Shown here piece after piece: positions 35,686-42,229 of a stretch of DNA of 64,000 nt. Positions within the stretch are counted from its first letter, which is position 1. Each line of letters begins with the position of its first letter. Under the pieces are notes generated by a model. It was given only the letters and a program-made list of their open reading frames with translations, had not been told where the DNA came from and ran no database searches. Origin of the DNA: Erythrobacter sp. (GTDB taxonomy: Bacteria > Pseudomonadota > Alphaproteobacteria > Sphingomonadales > Sphingomonadaceae); the NCBI RefSeq assembly GCF_030066995.1, contig NZ_JASJAP010000002.1:62001-126000 (forward strand). Reading direction: 5' to 3'. Made by a program: the position numbers and the translations under genes.

Positions 35686-35961
35686 CTATCCAAGCAAGGC
35701 CTCTGGCGCAGCGGACCGGAGTAGGAAAGCGTCGTCGCAAGAGCCGCGGCGCAAGCAACCGTCCGCCGCCGATCTGCGCTTTCGCAGGCCGCCGACAGTG
35801 GCCCACGCTGGCACCGCCGTGTGTGCCGTGCGGATCTGGTGGAACATCGGCTGCGTCATCGTGGTGCCGCTCTTGGCCCAGCTGCTGATGAACACGTCGC
35901 GCGGGACCCCGGCGGACGGCGGTTCGTCGCACGTGGAGAACGGTTGGAACACATGGAACAC
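35686..35961 (-). pseudogene. Sulfotransferase remnant
   Basis: The minus strand encodes about 90 residues, of which PRDVFISSWAKSGTTMTQ and MFHQIRTAH match the N-terminal PAPS-binding part of cytosolic-type sulfotransferases (D-V-F-I-x-[ST]-x-x-K-S-G-T-T and H-Q-[LI]-R-T). The remainder of a roughly 280-residue enzyme, including the second 3'-phosphate loop, is absent in any frame nearby, so this is a decayed fragment. Confidence 0.45.
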
Positions 35962-36100
35962 AGTCCTGCACTGAAAAAACGAGCGCGGGACAAACGGGTC
36001 TTGCTGCGGGAAGAGGGGAAAAAGCGGGACGATCCGACGCGCGTGCCATCGCGTACAAAACTAGCAGAGGCGCGGGCAGGTAGGAAAACGCGGCGTGAAT

Positions 36101-36160
36101 TGTGCGCGCCTGGGTTTTGCGCGCCTGGATTGCGCGCGCTTGGGTTGCGAGCGCGTTTGT
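36101..36160. repeat. Imperfect short tandem repeat (GCGCGCCTGG/GCGCGCTTGG units)
   Basis: About four copies of a 13-17 bp unit resembling GCGCGCCTGGRTT follow one another with substitutions. It has no coding role I can see. Confidence 0.5.
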
Positions 36161-36346
36161 GTTGCCGACGATCGCGGCCACCCGGGGCGAACACCTCAAA
36201 CATGACTAACCTTGTCCTAACCGATTCCCTGGTGATTCTCCCTAGTCGAGACGATCAAAGCGTTAGGCATGAATCACAAAGACTCTGATTTACGGTATTT
36301 TTTACGATCTTGCCGCTCAGCCAAGCGATGTCCTAAAGTTATCCAC

Positions 36347-36781
36347 ATGACTAACACGTCAACCTGGCGTCACGACGAAGCGCGCGGGGGCCGACCGATC
36401 GCGGCGGGCCTGGCCTATTGGAGCCTGATCTTCGCGCTTGGCTTTGCCCTTGGGACCGTGCGGGTGATGTGGGGCGCGGCGGCGCTGGGAGAGGGAACCT
36501 TCATCCTTATCGAACTGCCGATCATGCTGGGCGCGAGCTGGCTTGCGGCGCGCTGGCTTACCCGCCGGTTCAGGGTCGCGAGCACCGGTGCGGCGCTCGC
36601 GATGGGGGCGCTCGCCTTTGCGCTGCTGATGCTGGCCGAGATCGCCTTGACGGCGGCCATGGGCGCAAGTCCTGCCGTCTGGCTCGCCAGCCTGACGCGC
36701 CCGCCGCACCTTTACGGGTTTCTTGGTCAGCTCGCGTTCGGAGCGATGCCGCTGGTTGCGGTGAGGGTGGCGGGTCGCTGA
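36347..36781 (+). CDS. Hypothetical small membrane protein, four predicted helices
   Basis: A 144-residue protein with four hydrophobic helices (about 18-35, 45-66, 74-98 and 122-140). ATG 36347 is preferred since the product then begins with a hydrophilic stretch before helix 1; an in-frame upstream ATG lies in AT-rich DNA. No family is recognised. It is followed 20 bp later by another unknown gene on the same strand. Confidence 0.65.
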   Translation: MTNTSTWRHDEARGGRPIAAGLAYWSLIFALGFALGTVRVMWGAAALGEGTFILIELPIMLGASWLAARWLTRRFRVASTGAALAMGALAFALLMLAEIALTAAMGASPAVWLASLTRPPHLYGFLGQLAFGAMPLVAVRVAGR

Positions 36782-36801
36782 AAGTTGAAACGGGGGGATG
36801 A

Positions 36802-37290
36802 ATGTCCGCGGTAAAGCCGTGCAAAGTGCCTGAGCGCAGCCTGTTGTCCTTGTATGGCGGGCCGAAAGACTATCGCGATTGCTATTACAAGGACGTGCCG
36901 GGCGAGGTGTCGCTCAGCGTCTTTGTCGAGAGCTTCTACACCAGCAAGGCGTTCCTGCCCGAACGCCTGCTGCTCGGCCTCATCACCCGCCGCGCCTCGA
37001 ACGAGCACGCACGGGCGGTGGCGCGCGGTATCAGCGACCGGTTTGCCGCCTGGCGCGTGGTCGAGCGCGACGACGATGAGATCCTGCTCGAATCCGCGGA
37101 CACCAACACCGCCAGCTGGTTCGGGGCCGAGCCGATCGAGGACGGCACGCGCCCGTCCTCAGGCAGCGCAGCGGTAGGACACACACGACTTTACTTTGGA
37201 TCGTGGGTCGGCAACCTCGACGAGTCGCGCTGGAAGAAGTTCCAGGGCGCGCATGTGTGGTATTCGAAGGCGCTGCTGGCTGGGGTTTAG
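36802..37290 (+). CDS. Hypothetical protein
   Basis: A 162-residue cytoplasmic protein without signal or helices. It contains YRDCYYKDVPGEVSLSVFVESFYTSKAF and GHTRLYFGSWVGNLDESRWKKF, which resemble proteins annotated as uncharacterised in other proteobacteria; I assign no function. A G-rich ribosome site lies directly before the ATG. Confidence 0.65.
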   Translation: MSAVKPCKVPERSLLSLYGGPKDYRDCYYKDVPGEVSLSVFVESFYTSKAFLPERLLLGLITRRASNEHARAVARGISDRFAAWRVVERDDDEILLESADTNTASWFGAEPIEDGTRPSSGSAAVGHTRLYFGSWVGNLDESRWKKFQGAHVWYSKALLAGV

Positions 37291-37298
37291 GGCCTCGG

Positions 37299-37556
37299 TC
37301 AGGCGGGAGCGGCGCGCTCCCTCGTGACAATCGCGGTGATTTCGTCGAGCAGGCCCAGCCGCTGCTTCTTGAGCGCTTCGGCGCGCTCATCGCTCGCCGC
37401 CTCGGTCTCGCACTCGATCCGGTGCACCTGGCGGTTGATCTCGTGATATTCATCCGCAAGCCGCGCAAAATGCGCGTCTGTTCCCTTGAGCCGCGTGATA
37501 AGATCGCGGTCGCGCTTGAAGACTTCGGTAAGCTCGTTGGGCGTGTGCTGTGACAT
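37299..37556 (-). CDS. YdcH/DUF465 family small protein
   Basis: An 85-residue, almost wholly helical, charged protein (HFARLADEYHEINRQVHRIE and LKKQRLGLLDEITAIV are the DUF465 signature). Members are short coiled coils of unknown function. Convergent with the gene at 36802, 8 bp apart. Confidence 0.88.
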   Translation of the reverse strand: MSQHTPNELTEVFKRDRDLITRLKGTDAHFARLADEYHEINRQVHRIECETEAASDERAEALKKQRLGLLDEITAIVTRERAAPA

Positions 37557-37881
37557 GGCTGGCGGTCCTCCCTTGGGTCGTGTGGGAGAGGATTAGGCCG
37601 GAGCGGGGGCGGCGTATTTGATGAGAGTCAATTTAGCGCACGGGCAAGAAGGCCTTGCGCCTTCCGTAACGTCAATCTAGGAGCGCGCCTCCCGACGCGC
37701 GAATGGAGGCAAGACATGTTTGCACACTTCCTGCCACCGAGCAGATCAGACCACGCAGCCAGCCTACGCGCTGAGCGCTGCGCGAAACCGGCGAACCGCT
37801 AGAGGCACCCCTGTCCCTTCCTGAGAGAAGCGAGCGCGCCCCCGGCTCGCTCGTAATCTCTCCTGCAAGGGAAATTCCAAA
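37557..37881. other. Gene-free stretch
   Basis: No gene, terminator or clear repeat is visible in these 325 bp; they probably hold the promoters of the divergent ydcH-like gene and the unknown gene at 37882. Confidence 0.4.
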
Positions 37882-38283
37882 ATGTACCTGCGTTTCACCG
37901 TGCCCAAGCAGCACGCAGGGACGGTCACGCGCGCTAATCTGGCGCCGGGGCCCTTCCGCACCGCCAGTGAGTTGTACTGGGATGGCGACCCAGAGACCAA
38001 TCCGGTGCTGGCCGCGATCCGTCAGGAACTCGACTGGTTCAACGCCGAGCTTCCGGTGCCCAAGCGGTTTGGCGTGAAGGCGCGTGGTCGCTGGTGGTCG
38101 GATGGCGTGTGCTGGTTTCGTGACAGCGCGCGCGAGCCGATCGCGCATATGGAAGTGATGGTCTCGCTGCTTGAAGATTGCGGCGTGCCCGTAACCCGCA
38201 ACTGGACCCGCGAACCGGGCCAGTTGCTTTATCGAGACGACTGGCAAGTTGTAGCGAAGCCCGACTTTGTGTGGGCTGAATGA
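37882..38283 (+). CDS. Hypothetical protein
   Basis: A 133-residue soluble protein, starting at ATG 37882 with a purine-rich site (GCAAGGGAAA) upstream. Trp/Tyr-rich segments (GRWWSDGVCWFRDSARE) suggest a compact folded domain. No family is recognised. The palindromic repeats at 38343 follow 60 bp after its stop. Confidence 0.6.
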   Translation: MYLRFTVPKQHAGTVTRANLAPGPFRTASELYWDGDPETNPVLAAIRQELDWFNAELPVPKRFGVKARGRWWSDGVCWFRDSAREPIAHMEVMVSLLEDCGVPVTRNWTREPGQLLYRDDWQVVAKPDFVWAE

Positions 38284-38342
38284 AACACCCGCGTTTCCGG
38301 TGACAGGGGCGCGGGTGTTTCTTCGTCAGCCCCCAAGTTCAT

Positions 38343-38431
38343 CGTCATCCCCGCGCAGGCGGGGATCCAGAGCGGAATGCAATGACGGCTAGGGAGGTAG
38401 CTGGACCCCGGATCAAGTCCGGGGTGACAAG
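38343..38431. repeat. Pair of palindromic intergenic repeats
   Basis: Two related palindromes face each other. The first begins CGTCATCCCCGCGCAGGCGG and runs to 38375; the second (38401-38431) has arms around CCCCGGATCAAGTCCGGGG. The first belongs to the same sequence class as the palindromes flanking the GIY-YIG gene at 49.5-49.9 kb. Here no nuclease gene lies between them. Confidence 0.75.
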
Positions 38432-38532
38432 AATAAGCTCTGGAACAATCAGGATGCGTGCCGAGACTTATGGTCGTGCGAAAGAATTTGGTGACTGGGA
38501 GCCTAGTTCTTAAGAACAATCTCTGTTTGGCC

Positions 38533-38940
38533 TCAATAAACTGAGTAGGCAAAGACAGCGATAAAGATGCACGCCGGCACCACCTGCTCGAGCGTCGATG
38601 GCCCGAAAGTCAGACACCCTTTTCGAGAAGTAAACTCATCCCATTCACGCTTGAATGGCTGAAATACTAGTTTTTCTTCTATTTCGTGTATCACTTGCCA
38701 TTTGACCGCAGCGAGCTGCTGGTAGTAGCGCACAGTGATAAACCAAATCGAAGAAACAATGAGAATCGGCGGCACAATCGCGATAAAAGGAAAATTCGCA
38801 TCGGACGCGAACACGGCAATCCCAGCCGAGATTACCGTCATGGATACCACTGAGATATTTTGACGTTTTGTCTCCGATGCGCACGCAGTTTCGACAAGGG
38901 TAGCATGCATAGCGAGTAGCTGTGCATGATCATCATCCAC
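38533..38940 (-). CDS. RipA-type octameric membrane protein, partner of the TIR gene
   Basis: A 135-residue protein from GTG 38940, which overlaps the 3' end of the TIR gene by eight bases (GTGGATGA). Two adjacent hydrophobic helices (about 30-48 and 52-71) are followed by the most diagnostic segment, AAVKWQVIHEIEEKLVFQPFKREWDEF, matching the family pattern [AS]-K-[FW]-x-V-I-H-E-I-E-x-x-L-x-x-x-P-[FY]-x-x-E-W of RipA-like membrane proteins. A third hydrophobic stretch closes the chain. The protein is probably the membrane component of a two-gene system. Base composition is more AT-rich than the neighbours, suggesting acquisition by transfer. Confidence 0.7.
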   Translation of the reverse strand: MDDDHAQLLAMHATLVETACASETKRQNISVVSMTVISAGIAVFASDANFPFIAIVPPILIVSSIWFITVRYYQQLAAVKWQVIHEIEEKLVFQPFKREWDEFTSRKGCLTFGPSTLEQVVPACIFIAVFAYSVY

Positions 38941-39358
38941 TGCGAAGTCTCCAAATGCCGTTTATGACACTATCGCTGGTCCAGCCTACCGTTTCCCGGG
39001 CTGCAAGAGTCACATGAGCTGACTTCTTTTCCTGCCCCCAAGGGTTTACGGCTAGGATGGGCTTTCCAAAAGCATTTGCACCATCAATCTCTTTTTGGAT
39101 CCACTTACTGTGGTTCGCGTACATTCCGGTAGGGATGACCACTACGTTTGCCTGATTGATACGCTCGAAAATCGCCTCGCGAAGCGCTTGCTCATTTGGA
39201 GCGTAATGGATTGGATTCTCCTTGGGAACTGAGACATTTCCGAATTGAATTGGAGTGCCGCTTAAGCTCCACGGAGTTTCAAAAATCTATTCAGCGAGTT
39301 TGTCATAATGACCAGAGTAAGACCAAGAATGGCTGATAAATACTGATACAGTATACAT
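38933..39358 (-). pseudogene. TIR-domain (ThsB/DUF1863-like) gene interrupted by an amber codon
   Basis: From ATG 39358 the minus strand reads MYTVSVFISHSWSYSGHYDK then a TAG at codon 24 (39289-39287), and continues in the same frame with 116 further codons to the TGA at 38933. The pieces together make a complete single TIR domain: the strand-A motif VFISHSWSY, an SVPKENPIHYAP loop, the NVVVIPTGMYANHSKWIQKEID segment (with the S-x-W-x-x-x-E pattern that carries the catalytic glutamate of TIR NADases), and ILAVNPWGQEK. The interrupted residue is most easily explained as a Trp codon TGG changed to TAG. There is no frameshift. Downstream reinitiation inside the gene would lack strand A. Confidence 0.75.
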
Positions 39359-39418
39359 CAGTCTGTGCCACTCATGGTAATTACCTTCTCATTCGCTTCC
39401 AAGGTGTGCAAGTACAGA

Positions 39419-39428
39419 GGGGGGGGGG
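39419..39428. repeat. Ten-G homopolymer between nrdB and the TIR gene
   Basis: Ten consecutive G residues lie one base after the nrdB stop codon and about 60 bp upstream of the TIR start. Such tracts are prone to slippage; this one lies outside any coding region. Confidence 0.9.
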
Positions 39429-39429
39429 A

Positions 39430-40479
39430 TCACTCCGCCGCCTGAACTTCCCCAAACATATCCGGGCCGCCGTCGGCCTCGCAGTCCTCGTTGACCGCTT
39501 TCGCCTTCTGGCGCTTGTCGAAGCTGGACCACACGTCGTTCCAGTCGCCGCGGGTGGCGCCCTTCGAATACTCGGTCGCGCGGGTTTCGAAGAAGTTGGC
39601 GTGCTCGACACCGTTGAGGAGCGGCGTCAGCCAGGGCAGCGGGTGGTCGTCGATCATGTAGATCTCGGACAGGCCCAGCTGCTTCAGGCGCCAGTCGGCG
39701 ATGTAGCGGATGTACTTCTTGATCTCCTTCGCGCTCATGCCCTCGACCGGGCCCATTTCGAAGGCGAGGTCGATGAACGCGTCTTCGAGGCGCACCGTCT
39801 TCTGGCAGATGTCGATGATGTCTTCTTTCACCGCCTTGGTCAGGCAGTCGCGCTCGGCGCAGAAGGTGTGGAACATCTTGATGATGCCTTCGCAGTGCAG
39901 GCTTTCATCGCGCACCGACCAGCTGACGATCTGGCCCATACCCTTCATCTTGTTGTGGCGCGGGAAGTTCATCAGCATGGCAAAGCTCGCAAACAGCTGA
40001 AGCCCTTCGGTAAAGCCGCCGAACATGGCGAGCGTGCGCGCAATATCCTCGTCGGTGTCGACGCTGAACTGGTGCATGTAATCGTGTTTGTCGGCCATCT
40101 CCTCGTATTCGAGGAAGGCGGAGTATTCGCTTTCGGGCATGCCGATCGTGTCGAGCAGGTGCGAGTAGGCGGCGATGTGCACCGTCTCCATGTTGGAGAA
40201 GGCGGCGAGCATCATCTTGATCTCGGTCGGCTTGAACACGCGGCCGTATTTGTCGTGGTAGCAATCCTGCACTTCGACATCGGCCTGGGTGAAGAAACGG
40301 AAGATCTGGGTGAGCAGATTGCGCTCGTGATCGGTGAGGTTTTGCGCCCAGTCGCGGCAATCCTCGCCCAGCGGCACTTCCTCGGGCATCCAGTGGATCT
40401 GCTGCTGGCGTTTCCAGAAGTCGTAAGCCCACGGATATTCGAACGGCTTGTAGGTCTTGCGGGCTTCTAGCAACGACAT
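39430..40479 (-). CDS. nrdB: Class Ia ribonucleotide reductase, beta subunit
   Basis: A 349-residue diiron-tyrosyl radical subunit that reduces ribonucleotides with NrdA. Helical motifs hold the metal ligands and radical: EVQDCYHDKYGRVF region, AAFSNMETVHIAAYSHLLD (Glu, His and the radical Tyr), and DESLHCEGIIKMFH (Asp/Glu/His). C-terminal residues form the acidic R1-binding tail. It is separated from nrdA by four small genes on the same strand. Confidence 0.96.
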   Translation of the reverse strand: MSLLEARKTYKPFEYPWAYDFWKRQQQIHWMPEEVPLGEDCRDWAQNLTDHERNLLTQIFRFFTQADVEVQDCYHDKYGRVFKPTEIKMMLAAFSNMETVHIAAYSHLLDTIGMPESEYSAFLEYEEMADKHDYMHQFSVDTDEDIARTLAMFGGFTEGLQLFASFAMLMNFPRHNKMKGMGQIVSWSVRDESLHCEGIIKMFHTFCAERDCLTKAVKEDIIDICQKTVRLEDAFIDLAFEMGPVEGMSAKEIKKYIRYIADWRLKQLGLSEIYMIDDHPLPWLTPLLNGVEHANFFETRATEYSKGATRGDWNDVWSSFDKRQKAKAVNEDCEADGGPDMFGEVQAAE

Positions 40480-40678
40480 CTTGTGGTTCCTTGGTTTCGA
40501 GTTGGCTTACCAATGTAGGGAATCAAACTACGAAAACGAAGGCAAGCGGGTATGATTCGGCGGGGATAAACCGTGCAAAATCCGAGTCGAGCTGAGCTTG
40601 TGGATAGCACAGATTGCTGGCCCTTGCAGGGGCCTCACCATCTTAACGTGCATGGCGCGCAAGCGACCGGGCGCCCCC

Positions 40679-41014
40679 TTAGTCTCGCGCCTTTTTCGAC
40701 CCGAAGAAGCTGCCTCCTCCCAGCACCGTGATGCCGAGGAAGAAGCCGAAGTCGTACCAGGCGCCCTTGTTGGGCACGGCGTAGACCGCGATGTCGTCGG
40801 AAAACAGCGACCCGATCCAGGCCCAGGGGAAGATGAAGCCGTGCCACAGTCCCCACAGGAAACCGGGCGATCCCGCCTCGCGGCTGACCCCGGCGTCGAT
40901 CTGGTTCGCGCAGGCTGAGACGAGCAGCGCCAGCGCGGCAGCGCCAAGAACGCGTGGAGCGATGCGGTAAAGGGGGCGGGAGATGGTGCGGGCGGATGGG
41001 TTCGTGCGGGTCAT
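40679..41014 (-). CDS. Hypothetical lipoprotein-like membrane protein
   Basis: A 111-residue protein with a lipobox-like signal (LGAAALALLVSACANQ), and two further hydrophobic segments around FLWGLWHGFIFPWAWIGSLF and FGFFLGITVLGGGSFFG. The middle part with W-H-G-F-I-F-P-W recurs in proteins annotated as hypothetical; no function is known. Confidence 0.68.
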   Translation of the reverse strand: MTRTNPSARTISRPLYRIAPRVLGAAALALLVSACANQIDAGVSREAGSPGFLWGLWHGFIFPWAWIGSLFSDDIAVYAVPNKGAWYDFGFFLGITVLGGGSFFGSKKARD

Positions 41015-41024
41015 GCCCGTGTCT

Positions 41025-41062
41025 CTACACCAGCCCGCCTGACCTACACCAGCCCGCCTGAC
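41025..41062. repeat. 19-bp tandem repeat
   Basis: CTACACCAGCCCGCCTGAC occurs twice in tandem (41025-41043, 41044-41062), and a partial third copy runs into the 3' end of the gene at 41063. It looks like a duplication of the gene's stop-codon region. Confidence 0.8.
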
Positions 41063-41248
41063 CTAAACCAGCGAGGTGATAATGACGACCACGGAAAAGG
41101 GCAGGAACATAGAGACCATACCGACATGGATCATCGCGGCGTTGCGCGCGTGCCCCTCCTCACCGCGCCGCAATTCGCGCACCGCGTTAACCAAGAACAC
41201 CATGCAGGTCACCAGGCCGAAAACGCCCGCCCATAACGGCATATCCAT
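41063..41248 (-). CDS. Small two-helix membrane protein
   Basis: A 61-residue protein with two hydrophobic helices (WAGVFGLVTCMVFLVNAV and VGMVSMFLPFSVVVIITSLV) joined by a charged loop RELRRGEEGHARN. ATG 41248 is preferred over upstream starts because GGGGA precedes it. No family is recognised. Confidence 0.55.
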   Translation of the reverse strand: MDMPLWAGVFGLVTCMVFLVNAVRELRRGEEGHARNAAMIHVGMVSMFLPFSVVVIITSLV

Positions 41249-41354
41249 AATTCCCCATCCCTTTCGACAGCGCCACACTGCGCGCGCTGTCCAGCCTGTA
41301 TGACACACTTGGCCGTCCAGCGCGAGGGCGACCTTGGTCGGGTGCGGGAGGGGA

Positions 41355-41702
41355 TCAGCAGAAGCGGCGCACGAAGCCCTGATGGCGGGTCTTGCTGAAT
41401 TCGCTCGCCGCGCCGTCCCAATCGTTCTGCTCGATGCGCGCGAGCACGCTTTGCGCGATCGGCTGGACGAATTCGAGGCCCACGCGCACGCTCTGGCGCC
41501 AGGCTACCTCGGCCTTGTGCGGGCCGGTGCCGCCGATGGAGATCTCGACATATTCGCCAAGCTTGAGGCCGCCATGCGGATCATCCACCCGGCACCCGCC
41601 GCGCGAGAGATCGGCGACCTCGACTTCCCATTCGCGCCCAAGATTGGTGCGATAGGTCGCGTCGGTGGCGGTGGAGATGCGGTTGTCCTTACGCGTCTGC
41701 AT
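41355..41702 (-). CDS. PilZ domain protein
   Basis: A 115-residue single-domain protein with the c-di-GMP-binding elements RKDNR (R-x-x-x-R) at the start and VADLSRGGCRV ([DN]-x-S-x-x-G) in the middle. The Arg pair and the D-x-S-x-x-G are both present, so ligand binding is plausible. Stand-alone PilZ proteins act as adaptors in surface behaviour or synthesis of exopolysaccharides. Confidence 0.82.
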   Translation of the reverse strand: MQTRKDNRISTATDATYRTNLGREWEVEVADLSRGGCRVDDPHGGLKLGEYVEISIGGTGPHKAEVAWRQSVRVGLEFVQPIAQSVLARIEQNDWDGAASEFSKTRHQGFVRRFC

Positions 41703-41818
41703 AGCGCGCAGGCCTAGCGTGAGGGGGTTGGAATAAGGTTAAGAAGAAGCCCCAAGGGCACTAGGTGTCTCGGGGCTTCGCTCGGAGATGGTGCAAGTTC
41801 TGTATTCGCAAATGCGCT

Positions 41819-42205
41819 TCAGTTCTTCAGTCGCCGCGCTTCGGTCATCGGCAAGCCGCCCTCGGTCGGCACATAAATCAACGAAGCCTTCGTTTCTTCG
41901 AGCGCTTGAATCTGAAGATAGCGCAGATACCCTTCTGGACCTCCGAGAGAGTCCTGCAAGATTTGGTTTGCCTCAGCAGCGCCCTTCGCGCGGAGGACTT
42001 CGGCTTCGGCCAAGGCCACCGCGCTCTCCCTTCGAGCTTCCGCTTCGAGGATGGCAATGCGCCGTGAAGACTGCGCCTCCGCCAACCGCGCTTCACCGGC
42101 AAGGCGCTGAGAATACAGTCGATATTGCGGGTAGGCCCACATTGTTAAAGGGATCAGCAGAAGCCCAAGAACGCTAAGGACCAGCCAAATTCCAGCAGCA
42201 CGCAT
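41819..42205 (-). CDS. Membrane-anchored coiled-coil protein resembling a headless SPFH/HflC tail
   Basis: A 128-residue protein with an N-terminal helix (IWLVLSVLGLLLIPLTMWAY) and a long Glu/Ala-rich coil EARLAEAQSSRRIAILEAEARRES... to AEVLRAKGAAEANQI, then QIQALEETKASLIYVP. The coil and its closing part match the C-terminal tail of SPFH (stomatin/HflC-type) proteins, but the SPFH domain itself (about 150 residues) is missing. Length and clean start suggest an intact small gene rather than a fragment. Confidence 0.6.
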   Translation of the reverse strand: MRAAGIWLVLSVLGLLLIPLTMWAYPQYRLYSQRLAGEARLAEAQSSRRIAILEAEARRESAVALAEAEVLRAKGAAEANQILQDSLGGPEGYLRYLQIQALEETKASLIYVPTEGGLPMTEARRLKN

Positions 42206-42229
42206 AGACCTGGTTCCGTTTCTATCCGT

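Larger units (their letters stand above)
35571..36346. other. Gene-poor 0.8-kb stretch with a decayed gene and short repeats
   Basis: No intact gene is visible. The stretch holds a sulfotransferase remnant on the minus strand (35686-35961) and an imperfect tandem repeat of about 15 bp (36101-36160). A short AT-richer part before 36347 probably carries the promoter of the next gene. Confidence 0.5.

Noticed and set aside
35821..36288. Open frame of about 155 codons on the plus strand
   Set aside because: Covers the sulfotransferase remnant and tandem repeat; composition does not resemble a gene.
37557..38283. Prophage or integrase boundary near the TIR-RipA islet
   Set aside because: No integrase, att-like direct repeat or phage gene is visible; the islet is only marked by composition and palindromes.
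38284..39428. Complete Thoeris system
   Set aside because: No ThsA (SIR2/SLOG) gene is near; only the TIR and RipA-like genes are present.
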